From NCBI GenBank assembly GCA_964537955.1, contig CAZICY010000002.1, forward strand, positions 57,907-121,906: a DNA stretch of 64,000 nucleotides, in the 5' to 3' direction. The DNA is from Mxb001 sp964537955. Lineage in GTDB: Bacteria; Actinomycetota; Actinomycetes; S36-B12. The first letter of the stretch is position 1. Every line of letters begins with the position of its first letter. Position numbers and translations under genes: made by a program. Positions 17,014 to 25,740 of this stretch are shown in pieces. The notes beneath the pieces are model-generated. The model was not told the origin of the DNA. It saw only the letters and a program-made list of their open reading frames with translations, and did not search any database.

Positions 17014-18635
17014 GACCCGCCCGGGCCCGCGAACTCCGACACGGTGCCCTCGACCGCGGCCAGCAGGGCGCGAGTCGAGTCGACGCTCGCTTGGGCGGCC
17101 TCGATGCGCCGTGCGTCACCGCTGGCGCGCGCGGCATCGAGGTCCTGCTCCGCTCGCGCGAGAGCGCTGCGGAAGCGCTCGGCGGTGTCCTCGGCGCGCG
17201 CGCGACGGGCTGGATCGGTCGCCGCCCAGCGTCGCTCGTCGGCCTGGCGCACGGCATCCTCGACAGCTCGGAGGCGGCGCTCGATGCGGTCCTTGTCGCC
17301 GCGCGGGACGTGGCCGATGGCCTCCCACCGCTCCTGGATCCCGCGCAACGCGCGCTTCGCCGCGGCCACGTCGCCCAGGGGCAGCAGTGCCTCGGCCTCC
17401 GCGACGAGGGCCTCCTTGCGCTCGAGATTGGCCCGATGCTCCACGTCTCGCTCGGCATTGACGGCGTCCCGAGAGGCGAAGAACGCGTCCTGGGCGGCTC
17501 GGAACCGCGCCCACAGGCGATCCTCGTCCTGGCGACTGCCGCGCGGCGCCGCCTTCCAGCGGTCCATGAGCGTCCGGTAGGCCCGCGTCGTGCCCGCCCA
17601 GTCCGTCGACGTCGCGAGCGCCTCGGCCTCGCGGATGAGCGACTCCTTGGCCGCGAGGGCCTCCTTGCGCTCCACGTCGCGCGCGGCGAAGTGCTGACGG
17701 CGCCGGCGATCGAAGGACGTGCGCGCGCTGCTGAAGCGCTTCCACAGAGCCTGCTCGCGCCCGCGGTCGATGCGGGGAGCCGACTTCCAGGCCTCGAGCA
17801 GCGCCGTGAAGCGGTCGCCGGTCGCCTTCCACTGGGTGGAGTCCGCCAGGGACTCTGCCTCGACGACGATGGACTCGCGCGCCGCGAGTGCCTCCTCGCG
17901 CTGCCGGGCACGCGCCGCCTCGCGCTCCGCGCGGGCCGTCGCCATGAGCGCCTCGACCTCGTCGCACGCGCGCTCGAGCTCGGCGACATCGCCGAGGAAG
18001 GCAGGCGCCACGAGCGCCTCGCGGGCGTGAGTGACGGCCGTGGGCGCCGTGTCGAGGCCACGACCCTCCTTGAGCCGGTGCGCGGCGAGATCTACCTCGA
18101 CGAGGATGTCGTCGTACTTGCGGCCGAAGAAGGCCAGGCCCTCCTCGACGGTGCCCGCCGCCCAATTGCCGACCACGACCTCGCCGGCGGGGGTGCGCAG
18201 CCACACGGTGCCGTCGGCGTCGATGCGGCCGAAGCGCGACGGGTCCGTGCGTCGCTTGGGGGGCGCGGACGCGGTCGCGGCGGGGCGCGTCGGTCGCTTC
18301 AGGGCGCTCGGTCGGGGGACGGCCGGCGTCGGCCGCAGCGCAGGCGCCGGTGTGGCGCCCGGCAGGGGGATCGCCTGGACGGTCGTCGTCTCGACCACCG
18401 CGACGCCCTCGGCGCTCGCGATGATCGTCGTCGAGGTCTCGATGGCCTGGACCACGGGAGGGGGAGGGAGCACGGGCGAGGCCTCGCGCGCCTCCAGCAC
18501 GCCGAACGGCACGGCCGGAGCATCCTCGACGATCTCCACGGTGATCTCCTCCGAGATCTCCGACGAGGTCGCCTCGGGGACCTCCTCGGTGACCCCCGCG
18601 TCACTTCCGGGCACGCCCGGGGTGCTCTCGGTCAT
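17010..18635 (-). CDS. DUF349-repeat protein
   Basis: A 541-residue, highly charged, probably coiled-coil cytoplasmic protein. The first 130 residues are an acidic then Pro/Ala-rich low-complexity region. The rest carries repeated DUF349 units of about 75 residues, each with a W-K-x-A-P-R motif (for example WKSAPRI and WKAAPRG) and alternating Arg/Glu/Ala helices. DUF349 proteins are widespread and strictly conserved in this position in actinobacteria, but I know of no firm function. The ATG is preceded by AGGAGGG. It follows the cyclophilin gene by 8 bases on the same strand. Confidence 0.88.
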   Translation of the reverse strand: MTESTPGVPGSDAGVTEEVPEATSSEISEEITVEIVEDAPAVPFGVLEAREASPVLPPPPVVQAIETSTTIIASAEGVAVVETTTVQAIPLPGATPAPALRPTPAVPRPSALKRPTRPAATASAPPKRRTDPSRFGRIDADGTVWLRTPAGEVVVGNWAAGTVEEGLAFFGRKYDDILVEVDLAAHRLKEGRGLDTAPTAVTHAREALVAPAFLGDVAELERACDEVEALMATARAEREAARARQREEALAARESIVVEAESLADSTQWKATGDRFTALLEAWKSAPRIDRGREQALWKRFSSARTSFDRRRRQHFAARDVERKEALAAKESLIREAEALATSTDWAGTTRAYRTLMDRWKAAPRGSRQDEDRLWARFRAAQDAFFASRDAVNAERDVEHRANLERKEALVAEAEALLPLGDVAAAKRALRGIQERWEAIGHVPRGDKDRIERRLRAVEDAVRQADERRWAATDPARRARAEDTAERFRSALARAEQDLDAARASGDARRIEAAQASVDSTRALLAAVEGTVSEFAGPGGS

Positions 18636-18643
18636 CGACCCTC

Positions 18644-19546
18644 CTAGTTTGCCGGCGACGTGGTCAGCGTCGCCTTCTCGATGACGACCCGCTGGGCCGG
18701 CGGCCCATCGCTGCCGCCACCTTCGACTCCTGCAGCCGCAATGCCCTTCACCACGTCGAGGCCCTCGGTGACCTTCCCCCAGATCGTGTAGCCCGAAGGG
18801 AGGGTGGTGTCCTCGTAGACGATGAAGAATTGGCTGCCGCCCGTGCCCGGCCCGGCGTTTGCCATGGCCACCGTGCCGGCGGGGTAGTTGGCCTCACCCT
18901 CAGCGGGGAGGTTCTCGTCGGGAATCGAGTAGCCCGGGCCGCCCGTGCCGTTGCCCGCGGGGTCTCCGCACTGGAGCACGAAGATGCCCTCGGTCGTGAG
19001 GCGGTGGCAGGCGGTGAGGTCGAAGTAGCCCTCCTGGGTGAGGAAGGCCATCGAGGCGACCGTGGCGGGCGCCTCGGCCGGGAGGGTTTCGATGACGATG
19101 TCGCCGCAGTTGGTGGCGAGCGTCATGGTGTACGCCGTATCGGGCTTGACTGAGTCCTCCGGAGCCTTGGGCCAGGTGAGGTCATCGGCTCGGGTCTCCG
19201 GTGCGGGTGCGCAGTTGGCATCAGGCTGCGAGGTGCTCGTGGGATCCGGTGATGCGGAGGGATCGACGGAAGCATCAGGGCTGGGGGACACCTCGGGAGA
19301 TGCGGAGGCGTCGGGCGCAGCGGACTCTGTCGGCAGGGATGTCTCCGCCGGTGCGGCGATGTCGGAGGTCTCAGACGGGCGGTTGAGGAGGGCCCACGCG
19401 AGCACGCCACCCACGACGACGACCACGGCGACGACGGCGATGACGCGGTTGCGCGTGCTGCGCCGCTGCGCGGCCTCGGCCCGGCGCTGAGACTGGCGCT
19501 CCGCCTTGGCCCTCGCCACCTCACGCCTGCGCTTGCTCGACGTCAC
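18644..19546 (-). CDS. Membrane-anchored cyclophilin-type peptidyl-prolyl isomerase
   Basis: A 300-residue protein: a basic cytoplasmic N-terminus (KRRREVARAKAERQ), one membrane helix at about residues 34-54, an Asp/Ser/Pro linker, and a C-terminal cyclophilin domain with FDLTACHRL, GTVAMANAGPGTGGSQFF and FGKV-like blocks. It probably assists folding of exported proteins. GTG 19546 has AAGGAGG at 6-base spacing. A TAGACT hexamer lies upstream, and the gene forms an operon with the DUF349 gene. Confidence 0.9.
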   Translation of the reverse strand: MTSSKRRREVARAKAERQSQRRAEAAQRRSTRNRVIAVVAVVVVVGGVLAWALLNRPSETSDIAAPAETSLPTESAAPDASASPEVSPSPDASVDPSASPDPTSTSQPDANCAPAPETRADDLTWPKAPEDSVKPDTAYTMTLATNCGDIVIETLPAEAPATVASMAFLTQEGYFDLTACHRLTTEGIFVLQCGDPAGNGTGGPGYSIPDENLPAEGEANYPAGTVAMANAGPGTGGSQFFIVYEDTTLPSGYTIWGKVTEGLDVVKGIAAAGVEGGGSDGPPAQRVVIEKATLTTSPAN

Positions 19547-19584
19547 CGTCGTCCTCCTTCTTGGTCCCTCCAGGCTGACGCGTG

Positions 19585-19590
19585 AGTCTA
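19585..19590 (-). promoter_or_regulatory. Putative -10 element (TAGACT) for the cyclophilin-DUF349 operon
   Basis: Read on the minus strand, 38 bases before the GTG at 19546. It is divergent from the TAGGCT at 19611-19616. Confidence 0.5.
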
Positions 19591-19610
19591 TGGCCTGGCT
19601 CCCGGGCGGG

Positions 19611-19616
19611 TAGGCT
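19611..19616 (+). promoter_or_regulatory. Putative -10 element (TAGGCT) for the MBL hydrolase-hisS-aspS run
   Basis: TAGGCT lies 53 bases before the GTG at 19670 and starts 20 bases after the divergent TAGACT, forming a compact bidirectional promoter region. Confidence 0.5.
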
Positions 19617-19649
19617 CATGGGGCGCCCAGTCAGTCCGGAGGTCCCCAC

Positions 19650-19679
19650 ATGCCCGCCCGCAGGCCATCGTGTTCGTAA
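19650..19679 (+). other. Possible 9-codon upstream ORF overlapping the MBL gene start
   Basis: ATG at 19650 has GGAGG about 7 bases upstream, the best ribosome binding site in this leader. It encodes MPARRPSCS and stops with TAA at 19677-19679, overlapping the out-of-frame GTG start of the hydrolase. Whether it is translated is unknown; it could couple or limit initiation at the downstream GTG. Confidence 0.35.
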
Positions 19680-20374
19680 CGGGGTTCCCCGCGGGCGCCT
19701 GGGGCACCAATTGTTACGCGGTCGCAACCGCCGAGGGCGAGGACTGCCTCATCGTCGACCCCGGTCAGGCCAGCATGGGTCCGCTGAGTGAACTGCTCGA
19801 GCGGCACCGCCTGCGCCCCGTCGCGGTGCTGCTCACCCACGGTCACCTCGACCATGTGTGGTCGGTCGCTCCGCTCACGGCCGGCAAGGGCATCCCGGCG
19901 TACATCCACGGCGACGACCGCTATCGCCTCGCCGACATCATCGGGTCGACGTTCAGCATGTCGCGAGAGCAGTTGCTGTCGATGACCGAGGGCGTACTCG
20001 AGCTGACCGAGCCCGAAGACGTGCGAGTGCTGCGCGATGGCGAGGTGCTCGAGATCGCCGGCGTGCCGCTCACCGTCGCGCACGCTCCGGGTCACACGGA
20101 GGGCTCCGTCGCCTTCCTGTCCGACCGTGACGGCGAGCGTCCGCCGGTCATGCTCAGCGGCGACCTGCTCTTCGCCGGCTCGATCGGGCGCACCGACCTG
20201 CCCGGGGGTGACCCCGCTGCGATGACCGAGAGCCTCAGGCGCGTGGTGCTGCCCCTCGACGACGACACCGTGGTGCTCCCCGGGCACGGAGAGACCACGA
20301 CCATCGGCCGGGAGCGTGCGACCAACCCCTTCCTCGTGGACCTGGGCTCGGCCCCCGCGCCGAGGGGCCTGTGA
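19670..20374 (+). CDS. Metallo-beta-lactamase-fold hydrolase (glyoxalase II-like)
   Basis: A 234-residue MBL-fold enzyme with the zinc motif HGHLDH at residues 57-62, a second metal histidine in HAPGHTEGS, and the SGDLLFAGSIGRTDLPGG block characteristic of glyoxalase II-like proteins. It probably hydrolyses a thioester or similar substrate; the substrate is not evident. The GTG start gives an N-terminus (FVTGFPAGAWGTNCY) that aligns with relatives encoded before hisS in actinobacteria. Its own ribosome binding site is weak because GGAGG belongs to a small upstream ORF. The stop overlaps the hisS ATG. Confidence 0.88.
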   Translation: MFVTGFPAGAWGTNCYAVATAEGEDCLIVDPGQASMGPLSELLERHRLRPVAVLLTHGHLDHVWSVAPLTAGKGIPAYIHGDDRYRLADIIGSTFSMSREQLLSMTEGVLELTEPEDVRVLRDGEVLEIAGVPLTVAHAPGHTEGSVAFLSDRDGERPPVMLSGDLLFAGSIGRTDLPGGDPAAMTESLRRVVLPLDDDTVVLPGHGETTTIGRERATNPFLVDLGSAPAPRGL

Positions 20375-21720
20375 TGGCGCAGCGGCCCGGCGGCCTGTCC
20401 GGCTTTCCCGAGTGGCTCCCCGAGGGGCGCCTGGTCGAACTCGAGGTGCTCGACACGGTGCGCCGCGTCTTCGAGCTCCACGGCTTCGCACCCCTCGAGA
20501 CGCGCAGCGTCGAGCCGGTCGACGTGCTGCTGCGCAAGGGTGAGATCGACAAGGAGGTGTACGCCGTCCGCCGACTGCATGCCGACTCCACGGAGGACGA
20601 TGCGCTCGCGCTCCACTTCGACCTGACCGTTCCCTTCGCCCGCTACGTCGTCGAGAACGCCGGACGCCTGGACTTCCCCCTGCGCCGCTACCAGGTGCAG
20701 AAGGTCTGGCGCGGCGAGCGCCCGCAGGAGGGCCGCTTCCGCGAGTTCACCCAGGCCGATATCGACATCGTCGATGTCGATCGCCTGGCCACCCACCACG
20801 ACGCCGAGATGGCACTTGTCATGGCCGAGGTCTTCGCCTCCCTGCCCTTCCTTCCGCGAGCGACCATCCACGTCAACAACCGCAAGCTGCTGGAGGGCTA
20901 CTACCGGGCCTTGCGGATCGATGACGTCCCGGCTGTGCTCAGGGCCATCGACAAGCTCGACAAGATCGGGCCCGCCAAGGTCCGCACGCTCCTCGTCGAC
21001 GGCGGCCTGGCGGAGGACGTGGCCGATCGCGTGCTGGCCCTCGCCGCGATCCGGGGCACCGGCCCGACGTTGGTCGACCAGGTGCGCGCCCTGGGCGTGA
21101 GCGACCCGCTGATGGATGAGGGTCTCGCGGAGCTCGTGGCTGTCGTCGAGGCGGCCGAGGGTGTGCGTCCCGGAGCGGTCGTGGCCGACCTGCGCATCGC
21201 GCGCGGACTCGACTACTACACCGGCACGGTCTACGAGACGACGCTCGAGGGCTACGAGGACTTCGGCTCGATCTGCTCCGGCGGCCGCTACGACTCGCTC
21301 GCCACCGACGGCCGCACGACGTACCCCGGAGTGGGCATCTCCCTCGGTGTCACGCGACTGGTCTCGCTCCTGCTCGGTCGTGATCTCGCCCGGGCGACGC
21401 GCAAGGTGCCCTCGGCGGTTCTCGTAGCCGTCGTCGACGAGGAGTCGCGTCCGGCCAGCGACGCCGTCGCTCACACGCTGCGCTCGCGGGGGATCCCCTG
21501 CGAGGTGGCCCCGCGCGCGGACAAGTTCGGCAAGCAGATCAAGTACGCCGATCGACGCGGGATCCCGTACGTCTGGTTCCCCGATGCGGGGGGCGACACC
21601 GTGAAGGACATCCGCAGCGGAGATCAGGTGGGCGCCGACGCTGCCACGTGGACGCCCCCCGATACTGACCTGCGGCCACGTGTCGTGGCCGCGACCGACA
21701 GCGACGAGGGAGCAACGTGA
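20374..21720 (+). CDS. hisS: Histidyl-tRNA synthetase
   Basis: A 448-residue class II aminoacyl-tRNA synthetase. Motif 2 lies in the KVWRGERPQEGRFREF segment. The histidine-binding RGLDYYTGTVYE block and the C-terminal anticodon domain with LVAVVDEE are present. ATG 20374 overlaps the TGA of the MBL gene, and a GTG one codon earlier is possible. The stop overlaps aspS (GTGA), giving the common hisS-aspS pair. Confidence 0.96.
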   Translation: MAQRPGGLSGFPEWLPEGRLVELEVLDTVRRVFELHGFAPLETRSVEPVDVLLRKGEIDKEVYAVRRLHADSTEDDALALHFDLTVPFARYVVENAGRLDFPLRRYQVQKVWRGERPQEGRFREFTQADIDIVDVDRLATHHDAEMALVMAEVFASLPFLPRATIHVNNRKLLEGYYRALRIDDVPAVLRAIDKLDKIGPAKVRTLLVDGGLAEDVADRVLALAAIRGTGPTLVDQVRALGVSDPLMDEGLAELVAVVEAAEGVRPGAVVADLRIARGLDYYTGTVYETTLEGYEDFGSICSGGRYDSLATDGRTTYPGVGISLGVTRLVSLLLGRDLARATRKVPSAVLVAVVDEESRPASDAVAHTLRSRGIPCEVAPRADKFGKQIKYADRRGIPYVWFPDAGGDTVKDIRSGDQVGADAATWTPPDTDLRPRVVAATDSDEGAT

Positions 21721-23471
21721 TCCGCACCCACCGGGCCGGCACGCTCACGAGCGCCGACGAGGGCGCCGAGATCACGCTCGCGGGCTGGGTCGACAGTCGC
21801 CGCGATCACGGCGGCGTGGCCTTCCTCGACCTGCGCGATGCCAGCGGCGTCGTCCAGGTCGTCGTCAACGATCCCGACGTGGCCCATGGCCTGCGTGACG
21901 AGTACTGCCTCCGCATCGTCGGCAAGGTCCGCCGTCGCCCCGACGGCAACGAGAACCCCGACATCCCGACCGGGGCCCTCGAGGTCGAGGCGACCCAGGT
22001 CGAGGTGCTCAGCCCCGCTGCGCCGCTTCCCTTCCCAGTCGACGACCGCGCCACCATCGGCGAGGAGGCTCGCCTGCGCTACCGCTATCTCGACCTGCGT
22101 CGGCCCTCGGTCGGCGACAACCTGAGGATGCGTTCCAAGCTCAACCAGATCTGCCGCGATGTGCTCCTGTCGCGCGACTTCGTCGAGATCGAGACGCCCA
22201 CGCTCACCGCGTCGACACCCGAGGGTGCCCGCGACTTCCTCGTGCCCGCCCGACTGCAGCCGGGCAACTGGTATGCCCTCCCGCAGTCGCCGCAGCTGTT
22301 CAAGCAGTTGCTCATGGTGGCCGGCATGGAGCGCTACTTCCAGATCGCGCGCTGCTATCGCGATGAGGACTTCCGCGGCGACCGCCAGCCGGAGTTCACC
22401 CAGCTCGACATCGAGATGTCCTTCGTCGAGCAGGAGGACGTCATCGAGGTCGGCGAGGCGATCGTGCGCGCGCTGTGGCAGGGCATCCTCGGCGTGGATA
22501 TCGGCGAGGTGCCCCGCATGCCCTACGCCGAGGCCATGCGCCGCTACGGCACCGATAAGCCTGACCTGCGCTTCGGCCTCGAGCTCGTCGGCCTCACCGA
22601 CTACTTCCGCGAGACGCCCTTCCGGGTGTTCCAGGCGCCCTACGTCGGAGCGGTCGTCATGCCCGGCGGCGCCGATCAGCCTCGGCGTCAGTTCGACGCG
22701 TGGCAGGAGTGGGCCAAACAACGCGGAGCCAAGGGCCTGGCCTACGTCACCTTCGGAGCCGACGGCGAGCTCGGCGGCCCGGTCGCCAAGAACCTCTCCG
22801 ATGCGGAGCGCGCGGGACTGCAGGCCGCCGTGGGCGCATCGCCCGGCGATTGCGCGTTCTTCGCCGCAGGCCCCGTGTCGGATGCGCGCGCGCTCCTCGG
22901 CGCCACGCGCGTGGAGATCGGCAACCGCCTCGGGCTCATCGACGAGTCGGCATGGTCCTTCCTCTGGGTCGTCGACGCGCCGATGTTCGAGCGCACGGAG
23001 GAGGACGACGGCACGCAGGGCTGGACGGCCGTGCACCACCCCTTCACCTCGCCCAACTCCGACTGGCTCGACACCTTCGAGTCCGCGCCCGACGAGGCGC
23101 TCGCCTGGGCCTACGACATGGTGTGCAACGGCAACGAGATCGGCGGCGGCTCGGTGCGTATCCACCGGCGCGACGTCCAGGAGAGGGTTTTTGCCCTCCT
23201 AGGGATGTCCGAGGAGGAGGCGCAGGCGAAGTTCGGCTTCCTGCTCGAGGCCTTCCAGTACGGACCGCCCCCTCATGGCGGGATCGCCTTCGGCATCGAT
23301 CGCGTCGCCATGCTGCTCGCCGGCGCGTCGAGCATCCGCGACGTGATCGCCTTCCCCAAGACCGGCGGCGGCCAGGATCCGCTCACCGGTGCCCCCACGC
23401 CGATCACCGCCAAGCAGCGCAAGGAGGCCGGCATCGATGCAGCACCCGCTGCGCCAAGCCCGGCCGGATGA
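21717..23471 (+). CDS. aspS: Aspartyl-tRNA synthetase
   Basis: A 584-residue bacterial-type class II synthetase. It starts with MIRTHRAGTL, has an OB-fold anticodon domain (LAGWVDSRRDHGG), motif 2 in the FQIARCYRDEDFR segment and motif 3 in GIAFGIDRVAMLL. A GAD-type insertion lies between motifs 2 and 3. Whether it also charges tRNA-Asn cannot be read here, because the gatCAB genes lie outside the window. The next gene starts inside its last 35 bases. Confidence 0.96.
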   Translation: MIRTHRAGTLTSADEGAEITLAGWVDSRRDHGGVAFLDLRDASGVVQVVVNDPDVAHGLRDEYCLRIVGKVRRRPDGNENPDIPTGALEVEATQVEVLSPAAPLPFPVDDRATIGEEARLRYRYLDLRRPSVGDNLRMRSKLNQICRDVLLSRDFVEIETPTLTASTPEGARDFLVPARLQPGNWYALPQSPQLFKQLLMVAGMERYFQIARCYRDEDFRGDRQPEFTQLDIEMSFVEQEDVIEVGEAIVRALWQGILGVDIGEVPRMPYAEAMRRYGTDKPDLRFGLELVGLTDYFRETPFRVFQAPYVGAVVMPGGADQPRRQFDAWQEWAKQRGAKGLAYVTFGADGELGGPVAKNLSDAERAGLQAAVGASPGDCAFFAAGPVSDARALLGATRVEIGNRLGLIDESAWSFLWVVDAPMFERTEEDDGTQGWTAVHHPFTSPNSDWLDTFESAPDEALAWAYDMVCNGNEIGGGSVRIHRRDVQERVFALLGMSEEEAQAKFGFLLEAFQYGPPPHGGIAFGIDRVAMLLAGASSIRDVIAFPKTGGGQDPLTGAPTPITAKQRKEAGIDAAPAAPSPAG

Positions 23472-24165
23472 TCCCTTCCTGCGCCTGCGACTCGAAGACC
23501 ATCACATCGGGCCGTACGCCGTCGACGGCGATCACGTCGCGCTGCTGCGCACGGGACGGATGTCGGGGGAGACGTGGGTCACCGCGCTCGGGGATGATCC
23601 CGCGCGGATCCTCGCTCTCATCGAGGAGTTGCGCCCGCACGGCTTCGATGGGGTCACCGCGCACGATCACGTCTTCGAGGTGCTGCCGGAGGACCTCCGC
23701 GGCCCCGACCCCGGTCACTGGTCGCTGTGGGAGCTGACGGGCGATCACGGCGACGTGCCGCCGACCGTGCGCCTGGAGCCGCTCGATCCGCGCATCGACC
23801 CGCTCCTGGAGCATTCGACCTCGGCGTACATGCACGCTGGCGATCCGCATGTCCAGGAGTGGCGAGGGATCGTGGCGGGCGACGCGCTGGTGGCCGTGGG
23901 CGCGCGAGTGGGCGCGGCCCACGGGAGAGCCCACCTAGTGAGCATCTGCACCGATCCCGCTCAACGAGGACGCGGTCTCGGCAGGTCCATCACGGCTTCG
24001 CTGGCCGCTGAGGCGCTCGCGTCGGGCGCGACGGGGGTGTGGCTGGAGATGTACGCCGACAACGAGGCGGCCGCGCGGGCATACCGAGCCGTGGGATTCA
24101 CCGAGTTGGGGCGCTATCGATCCGCTCTCCTGCATGGTCGGTCTTCCCCGGCCTCGGAGGCTTAG
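23437..24165 (+). CDS. GNAT-family N-acetyltransferase
   Basis: A 242-residue protein. The C-terminal half is a GNAT domain with the acetyl-CoA loop QRGRGLGRS preceded by SICTDPA, and the ARAYRAVGF segment that closes the fold (FR47-like). The N-terminal 120 residues are a divergent second lobe. The substrate is unknown. ATG 23437 lies inside the aspS 3' end with AAGGAGG 9 bases upstream, so translation is probably coupled to aspS. Confidence 0.8.
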   Translation: MQHPLRQARPDDPFLRLRLEDHHIGPYAVDGDHVALLRTGRMSGETWVTALGDDPARILALIEELRPHGFDGVTAHDHVFEVLPEDLRGPDPGHWSLWELTGDHGDVPPTVRLEPLDPRIDPLLEHSTSAYMHAGDPHVQEWRGIVAGDALVAVGARVGAAHGRAHLVSICTDPAQRGRGLGRSITASLAAEALASGATGVWLEMYADNEAAARAYRAVGFTELGRYRSALLHGRSSPASEA

Positions 24166-24168
24166 GCT
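24163..24168 (+). promoter_or_regulatory. Putative -10 element (TAGGCT) for the RTX-like gene
   Basis: Overlaps the preceding TAG stop and lies 25 bases before the ATG at 24194. Confidence 0.45.
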
Positions 24169-24193
24169 CAGGGATCGACACCTTGGAGGCCCC

Positions 24194-25720
24194 ATGCGTC
24201 CCGTGCGACGAATCAATGCCCTAGGACTGAGCAGCGCGCTTGTCCTGGCGGGCGCCCTGTGGGCCGCTCCCTCGTCGGCTGCGAGCGAGGGAACGATCTT
24301 CGTCACCGGCGGTGACGTCTTTCGACTGTCGGCCATGTCCAGCCTCACGATGACCGAATCCGAGGAGCTGCAGATTGCGCCTCTCGTCGGGTCGCTGGGC
24401 ACCTACTCGGTCCGGGTCTACGACGCCCTCGAGGACGACCTCGGCCGGCCGCTCCTGCGCGGGGTCACCGGCTGCCTGCCCAGCGCGGTGGCGACGGCGC
24501 AACTCGTGTGCACCTTCTCTGCGCCGCCCACACAGGTCACCGTCAACTTCAACACGGTTCAAGGTGACACGAGCGTCGTCCTGATGGAGGGCACCGCGCT
24601 GTCCCTGTACTTCCTGGGTGGCCCTGGGCGCGATTACGTCCAGGGCGCGAGCGGCAACGATCAGATCCTGGGCGGCGACGGGAGCGACCAACTCTTCGGC
24701 GGGCCTGGCGACGACCTGCTCGATGGCGGGCTCGGGGACGACTACCTCGAGGGCGAATCCGGCAGCGACGACATGCGCGGGGGATCCGGGAGCAACTCCC
24801 TCGACGCGGCAGACGGCATAGCCGACGTTCGTGTGGACTGCGGCGGGGTCCCCGCCCTCCTGGACTACGACAAGGTGCTGGACACGCCATCCAATTGCGG
24901 GGCGAATCCCACTCCCATCCCTCCTGCGCCCGTCGAGCCCGCGGACCCGCCCGCGCCCGGCCAGGGCAACGGCACGGTCGATGGTGTGCAGACACAGGTG
25001 GTCCTGAGCTCGACAGGCAGCGACAACACGGGTACTCGTGTCGCCGTGCCGCAGAACCAGATCTTCATGAACACGGGGCTGTGGTTCGGTGCGAGCAACA
25101 CCCCGCCCGTGCCGACCTTCCCGCCCTTGTCGAATACCTTCCCGCTGTGGATGTCGGGGCTGTTCCCCGGCAGTAGCCTCGACCTGTCCATCTGGTCCAC
25201 GCCGCCGAATCCTGACCCTCGATCTGCGGCGGCGCGCGCGGGCCTGCGCTCCACGGCGATCTCGACGACATCGTTCACGGTCAATGCGCAGGGCATCGCG
25301 GAGGGCAATGTCCCGGTGCCGGCGGGTCAGCAGCCGGGCAACTTCACCCTGCAGGCGAATGCCGTAACCGCCACCGGCGCGGCCGCCACCATCAACGTCG
25401 GCGTCGCACTGACACAGGCGACGCCCGATCCGGATCCGGGCCCGGACGCCACGATCACGATCGACTCGGCGAAGCGCGGTTCGGGGAAGAAGGCATCCAC
25501 CGTCACCGTCAGGGGTACGGCCCTAGGGCTCGAAGGCACGGCGGTGACGCCGCGCTACCGCATCCAGGGGGCGAAGAAGTGGGCCTTGGGCAAGCCGGTC
25601 ACGGTGACGGCGACGGGCGCCTACACCTGGCGAGTAGTCACATCCAAGAAGGTCACGCTCACCACGATCTCCGGTGCCATCAAGTCCACGGCAGTCCAGG
25701 TCGCGGCCGTCCGGCGCTAG
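24194..25720 (+). CDS. Secreted protein with RTX-like calcium-binding repeats
   Basis: A 508-residue exported protein with a signal peptide (residues 1 to about 29, ending PSSAAS). Residues about 142-205 carry six to seven nonapeptide-like repeats of the GGxGxDxLxG type (GGDGSDQLFG, GGPGDDLLDG, GGLGDDYLEG), which in the hemolysin/RTX family bind Ca2+. A Pro-rich linker (about 236-260) leads to a beta-rich region with a TGLWFGASN segment and a final Lys/Thr-rich domain resembling an Ig-like or adhesin module. There is no recognised enzyme domain and no anchor motif. GGAGG precedes the ATG. It sits between aspS-GNAT and rarA as an apparent accessory gene. Confidence 0.75.
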   Translation: MRPVRRINALGLSSALVLAGALWAAPSSAASEGTIFVTGGDVFRLSAMSSLTMTESEELQIAPLVGSLGTYSVRVYDALEDDLGRPLLRGVTGCLPSAVATAQLVCTFSAPPTQVTVNFNTVQGDTSVVLMEGTALSLYFLGGPGRDYVQGASGNDQILGGDGSDQLFGGPGDDLLDGGLGDDYLEGESGSDDMRGGSGSNSLDAADGIADVRVDCGGVPALLDYDKVLDTPSNCGANPTPIPPAPVEPADPPAPGQGNGTVDGVQTQVVLSSTGSDNTGTRVAVPQNQIFMNTGLWFGASNTPPVPTFPPLSNTFPLWMSGLFPGSSLDLSIWSTPPNPDPRSAAARAGLRSTAISTTSFTVNAQGIAEGNVPVPAGQQPGNFTLQANAVTATGAAATINVGVALTQATPDPDPGPDATITIDSAKRGSGKKASTVTVRGTALGLEGTAVTPRYRIQGAKKWALGKPVTVTATGAYTWRVVTSKKVTLTTISGAIKSTAVQVAAVRR

Positions 25721-25727
25721 CCGCGCG

Positions 25728-25733
25728 TAGGCT
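25728..25733 (+). promoter_or_regulatory. Putative -10 element (TAGGCT), leaderless rarA
   Basis: Ends 7 bases before the GTG at 25741. No Shine-Dalgarno is present, so a leaderless transcript is likely. Confidence 0.5.
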
Positions 25734-25740
25734 CCCCTGC

